A program made the position numbers and the translations under genes. Shown here piece by piece: positions 1 through 5,588 of a DNA stretch of 5,588 nucleotides. Every line of letters starts with the position of its first letter. Positions within the stretch are counted from its first letter, which is position 1. The notes under the pieces are model-generated. The model saw nothing but the letters and a program-made list of their open reading frames with translations, was not told the origin of the DNA and searched no databases. The DNA comes from Bryobacterales bacterium (GTDB lineage Bacteria; Acidobacteriota; Terriglobia; Bryobacterales; Bryobacteraceae): positions 1-5,588 of the forward strand of contig JAEUQE010000368.1 of the NCBI GenBank assembly GCA_016789785.1, read 5' to 3'.

Positions 1-1660
1 CCACCGAGCCATACCCCACCATTTCCGCCAGCTTCACCGTCGGAATGTTCATCGACTTCGCCAGCGCCTGCCGCAGCGTCACCGTGCCGAAATACTGATT
101 GTGGTGATTGTGCGGCTCATACGGTTTGCCATCGAACCAAAACGTGGTTGGCTCATCCAGAATCTGCGTGCTCACCGTGATCGGATTCCCCGAGTCATTG
201 AGAGCCGTGTTCAGCGCGGCCGCATAAACAAAGGGTTTGAACGACGATCCCGGCTGCCGCTTCGCCATCACGCGGTTCAACTGACTGAGACCATAGTTAC
301 GCCCGCCGATCAGCGCCTTCACTTCTCCACTGTGCGAATCAATCGCCACCAGGGCAACCTGTGCTTCCGCGGGTGTGCCATCGGCGCGCTTGCGGTTCTT
401 CAGCCGCTGATCCACTTCCTTCATGCCCAACCGGACGGCTTCCACCGCTTCGCGCTGCAGGTTCATATCGAGCGTCGTGTAGACCTTGTAGGCGCGGGTT
501 TGAAAATCGTGATCGCCAAACTTCTCCTGCAACTCATCGTTCACCAGATCCACGAAGTATGGCGCATCCGTCGAACCCACTCCGCCCTTGTTCAATTCCA
601 GTGGCGAGGCCGACGCCACGGCATACTCACGATCGTCGAGGAAGCCGTTCTCCCGCATCAGCATCAGGATGATGTTGCGCCGTTTCTGCGCCCGTTCGGG
701 CCATTTGAACGGGTTCGTATAGCTGGGACGCTGAATGTGACCGGCCAGCGTCGCGGCTTCGGCGACCGTCAACTGACCCATGTCCTTGCCGAAGTATACC
801 AGCGACGCTTCCGCGAATCCGCGAATGGCGAACGTGCCTCGACGTCCCAGGTCCACCTGGTTGGCATAGAACTCGAAAATCTCTTCCTTGGTCAGCCGTC
901 GCTCGAGCTCCATCGTGATCAGCACCTCGGCCGCCTTGCGCGTGTAGGTCTTCTTCTGATCCAGCCAGAACATGCGAGCCACCTGCATGCTCAGCGTCGA
1001 TGCGCCTTGCGCCCGGTAGCCGGCTTTGATGTCCACGTACGCCGACTTGAGGATGCGCAGCGGATCGAAGCCCGCATGCATGAAGAAACGCTTGTCCTCC
1101 GCCGAGACCACCGCGTTCACAAGCACCTTCGGAATGTCCTGGAAGCGCACCAGCCGGCGCTTCTCGCGATTGCGGTCAAACAGGTTCGTGATCAGTTCCG
1201 GCTCAAGCGTGTGTTGCGTCCGTTCGGTGTTGTCGCGCAGCGAAATGATCTGCGCAACCTTGCCTTCCTGAAACTTGACGACGGCGGCTTCCTGCTTGAA
1301 ATACGAGTCCGGCCCGGGATAGATTTCGAGCGAATCGCCACGCCGCGTATAGCTGCCCATGCGTGTGGCCTTTGATTCGGAATAGCCGCTGTTGCGAAGG
1401 CTCGCCATGATCTCGTCAGGAGTGGTTTCGTCGCCCAGCGATACGGCGCGTGGCGCCGCGAACACCATGGAAGTGTTGGAGAACGGACCCGCGGTCAGCT
1501 TCTCCTCAATCAGTCGCGCGTACTTCAGGTAGTAGTAGAAGAACACGCTTCCCGAGACCGTGACGGCCACCGCCATCAGGCCGAGAAAGATGCGGCCCAC
1601 GGGATGCAGGAAGAAGCGAGTAAGAAAAGCGCGCTTCGGCACGCGAGCTCTGACAGCCAA
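1..1660 (-). CDS. Class A penicillin-binding protein, PBP1b-like (3' end outside the window)
   Basis: Bifunctional peptidoglycan synthase anchored in the inner membrane: it polymerises lipid II into glycan strands and cross-links the peptides. I translated 553 codons with no stop; the gene runs off the left edge. A basic N-terminus is followed by one membrane segment (about residues 22-44). Residues about 78-150 resemble the UB2H domain of PBP1b. The GT51 glycosyltransferase follows: SAEDKRFFMHAGFD with catalytic Glu188, QGASTLSMQ (218-226), RKAAE (241-245) and ELERRLTKEEI. The transpeptidase has RQPGSSFKP with nucleophile Ser472 and Lys475, then SMN at 536-538; the KTG box would lie beyond the window. 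QGASTL plus the UB2H-like region points to PBP1b (mrcB) rather than PBP1a. The start is a TTG at 1660-1658, chosen because GGAG lies 6 nt upstream; in-frame TTG at 1672 and GTG at codon 7 are alternatives. Function is confident, the exact start less so. Confidence 0.93.
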   Translation of the reverse strand, partial: MAVRARVPKRAFLTRFFLHPVGRIFLGLMAVAVTVSGSVFFYYYLKYARLIEEKLTAGPFSNTSMVFAAPRAVSLGDETTPDEIMASLRNSGYSESKATRMGSYTRRGDSLEIYPGPDSYFKQEAAVVKFQEGKVAQIISLRDNTERTQHTLEPELITNLFDRNREKRRLVRFQDIPKVLVNAVVSAEDKRFFMHAGFDPLRILKSAYVDIKAGYRAQGASTLSMQVARMFWLDQKKTYTRKAAEVLITMELERRLTKEEIFEFYANQVDLGRRGTFAIRGFAEASLVYFGKDMGQLTVAEAATLAGHIQRPSYTNPFKWPERAQKRRNIILMLMRENGFLDDREYAVASASPLELNKGGVGSTDAPYFVDLVNDELQEKFGDHDFQTRAYKVYTTLDMNLQREAVEAVRLGMKEVDQRLKNRKRADGTPAEAQVALVAIDSHSGEVKALIGGRNYGLSQLNRVMAKRQPGSSFKPFVYAAALNTALNDSGNPITVSTQILDEPTTFWFDGKPYEPHNHHNQYFGTVTLRQALAKSMNIPTVKLAEMVGYGSV

Positions 1661-1682
1661 GAAAGTCTCCAAGTTTATTCTA
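1661..1682 (-). promoter_or_regulatory. Candidate -10 box and ribosome binding site of the PBP1b-like gene
   Basis: On the minus strand TAGAAT (1682-1677, five of six matches to TATAAT) precedes a GGAG that sits 6 nt before the TTG start at 1660. If this -10 is used, transcription would start near 1670 and leave a leader of about ten bases that is mostly the ribosome binding site. No good -35 lies 16-18 nt upstream. The ribosome binding site is more convincing than the promoter. Confidence 0.4.
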
Positions 1683-1991
1683 CAATCCCGGCGCCCGTGC
1701 GCGATGCGGTCCCTCAGTTCATTCTGGCAGACAGGGGCGGTCAGTCGTTGAGCACCAGATCGGCGATGGGGCGCAAGGTTCTCATTCTCATGGCCGGGTG
1801 CGCCGAACTGGCACCGAATCTGGCGGCCGCGAGCATCGCCTCCGTGGTCGGCCCACAAGATGCAACAGGGCAAGGTCACCCTCGGCCGAGCCGGGGATTG
1901 CCTTGTGGTCGCCGCCGGTGAGGTGGCGATGGTGCGCCTGATGCAGGAGCGCCGGATGACGCCTGGAGCCTCGTCTTGATTGCTGACGCCT
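1661..1991. other. Gap of about 330 bp with coding-like scraps, possibly a decayed gene
   Basis: No intact gene is visible. Two plus-strand stretches look coding-like. From 1768 one frame reads MGRKVLILMAGCAELAPNLA and stays hydrophobic to about 1855. From 1856 a second frame reads HKMQQGKVTLGRAGDCLVVA, continues through GEVAMVRLMQERR and ends at the TGA at 1976-1978. A single-base shift would join them into one protein of about 70 residues. A rival minus-strand reading (about 1880-1741) contains PTTEAMLAAARFGASSAHPA and ends in ADLVLND and a stop. All have GC-rich third positions, which in GC-rich DNA also arises by chance. I recognise no family in any frame, so this is a possible remnant and not a gene call. 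Confidence 0.25.
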
Positions 1992-2378
1992 TCAACGCCG
2001 ATCACACCGTTGGCGCTGCTGTCCAGCCTTCTTTGGCGCTTCGCTGTTGCTCGACTCAGTCAGGCGAACTACTTGCTGCACCGCTTCGTCTACCATACCT
2101 GGCCGGAACATCTTCTTCCAGGCGGGTGTACCGCCTTCCTTTGGCCACTCCTCAAGAATGAGAGCCTCGTCCGCCTCCCGCAGAATGAATGTTCGGGCAG
2201 CGTTGTCAAACGCCCGCCAGGTTTTTGCCCCAACAGCATTGGCACGAAGGCCCAGGACATTCCTTGGGTCATTGAGATCAGGTGGCGGAACATCGGGTAG
2301 TGCCTCGGCCAACAAGTGCCGCAGGTTGCTTGTGAGTTCGTCTACCCGAGCCGCGCTGATGAGCCGTACAGGCTCCAC
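1992..2378 (-). CDS. Small hypothetical protein, possibly the 3' part of a disrupted gene
   Basis: I do not recognise this 128-residue product. It has no signal peptide or membrane segment. It is charged and probably helical: DELTSNLRHLLAEALPDV near the N-terminus, then NVLGLRANAVGAKTWRAFD, a stretch rich in Trp, Lys and Glu (EEWPKEGGTPAWKKMF, about 78-93), and a polar basic tail ending RQRCDRR. The only in-frame start is a GTG at 2378, with a weak GGA about 8 nt upstream. Coding-like sequence continues in frame upstream to an in-frame TGA (2417-2415) and beyond, see the separate entry. GC at third positions is about 59% over its first 56 codons against about 79% over the same length of the PBP gene (hand counts), so it may be acquired or decaying. 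The composition and sequence sense look more real on this strand than on the other, but function is unknown. Confidence 0.5.
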   Translation of the reverse strand: MEPVRLISAARVDELTSNLRHLLAEALPDVPPPDLNDPRNVLGLRANAVGAKTWRAFDNAARTFILREADEALILEEWPKEGGTPAWKKMFRPGMVDEAVQQVVRLTESSNSEAPKKAGQQRQRCDRR

Positions 2379-2462
2379 ATCTATTTCCGCCCCGCCAAGG
2401 ACTCTTGCCTTCGATCAGAGCACCCATTTGTCCTTGTAGCGATTAGATGCTGTCCAACCCAT
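1992..2462 (-). pseudogene. Possible full extent of the hypothetical gene, interrupted by TGA
   Basis: Reading the same frame upstream of the GTG at 2378 gives SKARVLGGAEID, then a TGA at 2417-2415, then MGWTASNRYKDKWVL back to an ATG at 2462-2460. Skipping the TGA would give a protein of about 156 residues. The sequence on both sides of the stop reads like ordinary protein, so a nonsense mutation or sequencing error in a once-longer gene is plausible. There is no good ribosome binding site at the ATG (a GGA abuts it) and no family match to anchor the alignment. The alternative is that translation simply begins at 2378 and the upstream match is chance. Confidence 0.3.
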
Positions 2463-2524
2463 TCCAACACGCCCGGTTGTAAATCACATCGACCCTGTAT
2501 CGAGCGCCGATCGCGGCCGGCCGT

Positions 2525-2538
2525 CCGCCGGTCGGCGG
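2525..2538 (-). terminator. GC-rich hairpin downstream of the aldo/keto reductase
   Basis: About 13 nt after the reductase stop, CCGCC and GGCGG form a 5-bp stem with a GACC loop (minus-strand sense). No T-run follows, so it does not fit a classical Rho-independent terminator. It could still mark the 3' end of the transcript. Given the surrounding GC content, chance is a real alternative. Confidence 0.25.
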
Positions 2539-2550
2539 GTTCCGTTGCAA

Positions 2551-3516
2551 TCAACCGAGATCCCCGTCTTCGTGCGGACGGTAATGAAGAGCCTGCGTTT
2601 CCGGCTTCTTGTAACGCTCTACCTTGGTGCCGACAGGTCCGCCCTTGGTGCGATTCAACAGCGAAGTGATTTCCTGTCTCGACATCTTCTGGAAAGCCTT
2701 CACCACCGCGACATTCTGATCAAGCTGTTCCACGGTCTCCACGCCCGACACCAACGTATCAATCGGATGGCTCAACGAGAACCGCAGACACTCCGGAATG
2801 GTCGCCACCCGATGCTGCGTGATGCCGCCGATCGCGTTACTCTTCATGCCGATCAGCCCGAGGCCCTTCTTCTTGATATTCGGCATCACGGAGTTGATGA
2901 AGCTCAAGTAATGCGGGTCGACAAGATTCACCGGATGCTGTACGGTCTCCCATCCATCGAACCCATCCAGCAGGCGCTGATGCACCGTCGGATCGTGGTG
3001 TCCCGTAAACCCGATGTGGCGCACCTTGCCTTCCTTCTTCGCCTTCACGAACGCTTCCAGCGAGCCGTTCGGCCCGAAGATCTGGTCCACCTCGTCATGC
3101 CGCGCGACTTCGTGGCATTGCCACAGGTCGAGATAGTCGGTGCCCATCAGCTTGAGCGTCGTCTCCAGTTGCTTCATCGCCCCGTCACGATCGCGAAACT
3201 GCGCCTTCGACATGAGGAGAATCTTCTGGCGGTTGCTGCTTCCTTTAAGCGCTTTGCCGTAAGCTTCGTCGCTGGCGCCGTTGTGATACTTCGCGGCGCT
3301 ATCGAAGAACGTCACCCCGAGTTCGATGGCCCGTTGGATGATGCGGACCGCTTCCTCCTCGCCTTTGACACGCATGTGGAAGCCGCCGAGGGTGAACTTC
3401 GAGACTTTGAGTCCGCTCTTGCCGAGGGTCGCCATGGGCATGGGTGTGGCGGCGAGAGCTTTCTTATCGAGCGCGAGCGCCGAAGCCGAAAGTGAGAGGA
3501 AGGTTCTTCGCTGCAT
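2551..3516 (-). CDS. Aldo/keto reductase with Tat-like N-terminus
   Basis: An NAD(P)H-dependent oxidoreductase of the aldo/keto reductase superfamily, reducing a carbonyl substrate I cannot name. At 321 residues it has the usual (beta/alpha)8-barrel length. The full catalytic tetrad is visible: Asp72 and Tyr77 in FFDSAAKYHNG, Lys104 in LLMSKAQF and His135 in DLWQCHEV. LMGTDYLDL and GKVRHIGFTGHH are typical barrel strands. The C-terminal region SHPIDTLVSGVETVEQLDQN matches the cofactor-binding end of the family. The N-terminus MQRRTFLSLSASALAL resembles a twin-arginine signal, with ALA-A as a possible cleavage site, but its hydrophobic stretch is short and is followed by DKK. Export of the folded, cofactor-loaded enzyme is therefore possible but not proven. 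The start is an ATG with a weak GGA 7 nt upstream. It lies 52 nt after the M24 peptidase gene on the same strand. Confidence 0.92.
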   Translation of the reverse strand: MQRRTFLSLSASALALDKKALAATPMPMATLGKSGLKVSKFTLGGFHMRVKGEEEAVRIIQRAIELGVTFFDSAAKYHNGASDEAYGKALKGSSNRQKILLMSKAQFRDRDGAMKQLETTLKLMGTDYLDLWQCHEVARHDEVDQIFGPNGSLEAFVKAKKEGKVRHIGFTGHHDPTVHQRLLDGFDGWETVQHPVNLVDPHYLSFINSVMPNIKKKGLGLIGMKSNAIGGITQHRVATIPECLRFSLSHPIDTLVSGVETVEQLDQNVAVVKAFQKMSRQEITSLLNRTKGGPVGTKVERYKKPETQALHYRPHEDGDLG

Positions 3517-3525
3517 GATTCGTCC

Positions 3526-3531
3526 ATTCTA
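3526..3531 (-). promoter_or_regulatory. Candidate -10 box before the aldo/keto reductase
   Basis: TAGAAT on the minus strand lies 9 nt before the reductase ATG, in the 52-nt gap after the M24 stop codon. It would place the transcription start about 3 nt before the ATG. The -35 is weak (TTGCTT at 3552-3547 with only a 15-nt spacer). The gene may instead be co-transcribed from upstream. Confidence 0.3.
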
Positions 3532-3568
3532 CTGCAATTGCGCCGGAAGCAAGATCGAGGAGGACCGG

Positions 3569-4912
3569 TTACTTCACCAGGTGGTACTCCGTCTGGCGCG
3601 GCAACACCCATCGCATCTTCCCGCCAGCTCCGAGGATTGCGTCCTCCTCCTGACCCACCCACAACTCACGCCCGCCCCATTCCGCAATGGGTACCGTGGC
3701 GGACAACTCGATCGAAAACCATGTGTTCGGCAGCAGCGTGACGTCGCCCCTTCCCGGCACGCCCTCCTGACGGTCCCACAGTCCGATAAGAGGCCCCGCT
3801 CCGTGGCCGTGATCCCCAATCGGATGCGAGTAGATCGTGCCCTTGATACCCTCGCGGCGCATCACCGCCAGCGCGCTCGCCAGCACCTCATTCCCGGTCC
3901 GGCCGGGGCGCATCTCCGCCATCAGTATGTCCTGCATGCGATTCGTGTTGGCCAGCGCTTTGCGAATGCCGGCTGGCGGCGTGGTCTCTCCCGGCCGCAA
4001 TACATAGCCCATGTGTTGCGTATCGGTGGCCATGCGCATCGCGGTGATTCCGAAATCCGTATGCAGCACGTCGCCGCGCTCAATCACGGCCGGCGCGTCT
4101 TCGGCGAGGAGATTCACACCCGCCGCCGATGCTTTCTGCACCCGGACCGTCGGCTGAAACCACGTCCCGAGACCTGCATCAGCCACCTGCTGCCGCAGCC
4201 ACCAGACCACGTCCTGATTGGTGGTTTGCCCAGGTGTAATTACCTTATTCGAAAATGCTCTGGAAATCAGCGAGTGGACAATCTCCATCATTTTCCTGTA
4301 TTGTTCTTCCATTTCCGGGAGGCGCAGCGAGATATATTCAAGCGCGAGGTTCTCAGAGCGCACCATGCGCCGGGTCCACTCGGGTCCAAGCGCTGATTCG
4401 AGCTTCTCGCGTTCCGCCGCCGTCAGCCCATCGGCGAACGCGTGCGTATGCGAGACATTGATTCCGATGGTCGCGGGCTTCCGCTGCTCGATCAACTTCC
4501 GGAGCAGAGCCCATTGTCCTTCGCCGTAGATCTCGCGTCCTTCCACCTCCGGATCCCGGTAGACTGTGTAGAGCCCGCCGTTCGAGCCGCCACCGAGCGC
4601 CAACCGCTCCACGCCGCGTTCCACGCCACGGTCATGAAAAACATAGATGGTCCGGCGGCGTGCCGCGAACATGGTCGGTGAGACCAGCGAGAAAAACACC
4701 GGATCCTCGTTGTATTCCCGGCAAATCACCAGCCACATCTCGACACCATGCCTCCGCATCAGCATCGGGAGATGCCGGTCGAGGCGGAGCTTCAGCCATT
4801 GCTGTTGGATCGCTGCCTGTTCGCGAAGCGGTGGCAGTTTCAACGGCGGTGCGGCGGCTACCGGAACTACGGCCGCCAGGAGCGCCGCGGCAAGCAGGAC
4901 AAGCGTTCTCAT
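3569..4912 (-). CDS. Secreted M24 family metallopeptidase (Xaa-Pro aminopeptidase type)
   Basis: A dinuclear-metal peptidase with the pita-bread fold, in a family that removes N-terminal residues before proline or cleaves Xaa-Pro dipeptides. Its 447 residues begin with a clear Sec signal peptide (MRTLVLLAAALLAAVVPVAA, cleavage near residue 21), so it probably acts in the periplasm or outside. Residues about 35-195 form a creatinase-N-like domain and about 200-445 the catalytic domain. Likely metal ligands are Asp286 (LHTDFG), Asp297 (MATDTQHMGY), His370 (GHGAG), Glu402 (FSIELSA) and Glu422 (VGQEED). Substrate preference cannot be read from the sequence. The ATG at 4912 was chosen because it begins the signal peptide; the open frame extends to 5086, but that extension is basic, low in sense and overlaps the upstream gene. 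I see no clear ribosome binding site. It follows the 5315-4941 gene by 28 nt, which suggests co-transcription. Confidence 0.92.
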   Translation of the reverse strand: MRTLVLLAAALLAAVVPVAAAPPLKLPPLREQAAIQQQWLKLRLDRHLPMLMRRHGVEMWLVICREYNEDPVFFSLVSPTMFAARRRTIYVFHDRGVERGVERLALGGGSNGGLYTVYRDPEVEGREIYGEGQWALLRKLIEQRKPATIGINVSHTHAFADGLTAAEREKLESALGPEWTRRMVRSENLALEYISLRLPEMEEQYRKMMEIVHSLISRAFSNKVITPGQTTNQDVVWWLRQQVADAGLGTWFQPTVRVQKASAAGVNLLAEDAPAVIERGDVLHTDFGITAMRMATDTQHMGYVLRPGETTPPAGIRKALANTNRMQDILMAEMRPGRTGNEVLASALAVMRREGIKGTIYSHPIGDHGHGAGPLIGLWDRQEGVPGRGDVTLLPNTWFSIELSATVPIAEWGGRELWVGQEEDAILGAGGKMRWVLPRQTEYHLVK

Positions 4913-4940
4913 GGAACGCGATTGTCGCACAGTATCGGCC

Positions 4941-5315
4941 CTACCGGCCTGCGTGGAGATCCTGCTTGTCCGACGGCGACGATTTCGCGTCCATCCAGCG
5001 CTGCCTCCCGTCGGCCGTGGGGATCGAGTAATGCATGACGGGGTACTTCTTCCGGTCGAATGGATCGTATTGCGGCCTCGGCGCAAAAGTCTCTTCCCGA
5101 AGCCGTACGGCGGTAATGTTGGCGGCTTCCGGAGTGCTCCAGCCAGGCTCCTCTGGCGGATCGCTTGAGATCTGGTACCACAGATACAGCCGCCGCTTGG
5201 TCTCCGCGGTGTAAATGGCGTAGGGTTCGACGAGCGCTGTTTTCCCGTCGCGGAATGTGACTTCGCACAAGCGGCGCAGGTTGCCGCCCTTCATGAAAAC
5301 GGATTCGGCGGCCAT
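4941..5315 (-). CDS. Small uncharacterised protein with WYL-like segment
   Basis: A soluble 124-residue protein without a signal peptide or membrane segment. Residues about 13-50 (RRLCEVTFRDGKTALVEPYA, then KRRLYLWYQIS) alternate like the strands of a small beta-barrel and recall WYL-type ligand-binding domains, which combine a G-K/R-x-x-x-VEPY strand with an LYLW-type strand. The resemblance is by eye only, and there is no DNA-binding helix-turn-helix. The second half has a distinctive set of aromatics and prolines: FAPRPQYDPFDRKKYPVMHY (77-96), then SIPTADGRQRW. The polar tail looks disordered. The start is the ATG at 5315, directly behind a perfect -10 box. No ribosome binding site is present, which fits leaderless translation. 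It is the first gene of the probable cluster with the M24 peptidase. Function is unknown; a small regulator or sensor is only a guess. Confidence 0.75.
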   Translation of the reverse strand: MAAESVFMKGGNLRRLCEVTFRDGKTALVEPYAIYTAETKRRLYLWYQISSDPPEEPGWSTPEAANITAVRLREETFAPRPQYDPFDRKKYPVMHYSIPTADGRQRWMDAKSSPSDKQDLHAGR

Positions 5316-5327
5316 GGGTCGATTATA
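5316..5327 (-). promoter_or_regulatory. TATAAT promoter giving a leaderless transcript
   Basis: A perfect TATAAT (5327-5322, minus strand) is separated from the ATG at 5315 by exactly 6 nt, which puts the expected transcription start on the A of the ATG. The best -35 at a 17-nt spacer is CCGTCA, three of six matches. The absence of any purine-rich ribosome binding site agrees with a leaderless mRNA. It would serve the small WYL-like gene and probably the M24 gene behind it. Confidence 0.6.
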
Positions 5328-5394
5328 CGCGACCAGGAAATGGATGACGGGCTGCTGTAACTAATCGAGAGGATTGCGGCGAAGCGGCAGTTTG

Positions 5395-5588
5395 CGAAGG
5401 CTCCCCCGGGCCTCGAAGCCGCCACTCCCGCCGTCCAGTGCCGGCGCCGAGCCGGAGTCCACTCCCGCCGACCGAAAGGGAGGGCTTGCCCGCCGAAGGC
5501 TCCCTCGAGCGTCGAAGCCGCCACTCCCGCCGTCCAGTGCCGGCGCCGAGCCGGAGTCCACTCCCGCCGACCGAAAGGGAGGGCTTGC
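5395..5588. repeat. 99-bp GC-rich tandem repeat, almost two copies, continuing past the edge
   Basis: The unit starting CGAAGGCTCCC at 5395 recurs at 5494 with a period of exactly 99 bp. Over the 95 comparable positions there are three mismatches (5406/5505, 5409/5508, 5412/5511), and the last 77 are identical. The second copy is cut by the window end, so the array probably continues. Each unit contains an imperfect hairpin, CCGGC-gccga-GCCGG (5441-5455 and 5540-5554). The period is a multiple of three, so long frames stay open through it on the minus strand (a 33-residue Gly/Ser/Arg repeat). I found no start, ribosome binding site or protein family to suggest that it is translated. Units abut with no spacers, so it is not a CRISPR array. 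Confidence 0.93.

Noticed and set aside
101..1375. Long plus-strand open frame of 424 codons
   Set aside because: It is antisense to the PBP1b-like gene, whose motifs are unmistakable on the minus strand. The plus-strand product is rich in Arg and His with no recognisable domain.
2446..2550. In-frame 35-codon extension after the aldo/keto reductase stop
   Set aside because: The frame stays open to a TAA at 2448-2446, but the reductase is already full length at its TGA and nothing indicates readthrough.
2545..3495. Plus-strand open frame of 316 codons
   Set aside because: It mirrors the aldo/keto reductase codons on the opposite strand. The reductase has a complete catalytic tetrad and this frame has no family features.
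3326..4396. Plus-strand open frame of 356 codons
   Set aside because: It is antisense to the M24 peptidase and reductase start; an open frame of this length is expected opposite GC-rich genes.
4913..5086. N-terminal extension of the M24 peptidase frame
   Set aside because: The extra 58 residues are basic and low in sense, overlap the upstream gene in another frame, and would bury the clear signal peptide that starts at 4912.
5291..5561. Minus-strand open frames through the 99-bp repeat
   Set aside because: They are open only because the period is a multiple of three and the DNA is GC-rich. No start context or known domain supports translation.
5395..5588. CRISPR array
   Set aside because: Units are 99 bp, adjoin directly and have no unique spacers.

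Overview
The window looks like chromosomal DNA from a GC-rich Gram-negative-type bacterium. Acidobacteriota, perhaps the Solibacter/Bryobacter group, is my best guess. That guess rests on three things: high GC at third codon positions, an exported aldo/keto reductase and an exported M24 peptidase side by side, and GC-rich tandem repeats between genes. It is an inference from style, not from a marker gene. Every confident gene lies on the minus strand, so the window reads right to left.

Right edge (about 5395-5588): nearly two copies of a 99-bp GC-rich tandem repeat run off the end of the window. Next comes a probable three-gene cluster. A small uncharacterised protein with a WYL-like look (5315-4941) has a perfect TATAAT placed so that its transcript would be leaderless. 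After 28 nt comes a secreted Xaa-Pro aminopeptidase-type M24 metallopeptidase (4912-3569). After a further 52 nt comes an aldo/keto reductase with a Tat-like N-terminus and a complete catalytic tetrad (3516-2551). The last gene may also have its own promoter. The cluster suggests peptide and carbonyl metabolism at or outside the inner membrane, but no shared pathway can be read from the sequence.

Middle (about 1661-2500): a low-density, probably decayed stretch. It holds a small hypothetical ORF (2378-1992) with lower GC at third positions than its neighbours. In-frame coding-like sequence continues upstream of that ORF across a TGA, which suggests a damaged gene. Beyond it lies about 330 bp with only frame-shifted, coding-like scraps.

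Left edge (1660-1, 3' end missing): a class A bifunctional penicillin-binding protein of the PBP1b type. The membrane anchor, a UB2H-like regulatory domain, the glycosyltransferase motifs and the first two transpeptidase motifs are all visible. The gene leaves the window before the KTG motif.

I see no RNA gene, CRISPR array, insertion sequence or attachment site. I also do not see a convincing undescribed system. The best leads are the tandem repeat and the disrupted hypothetical gene.
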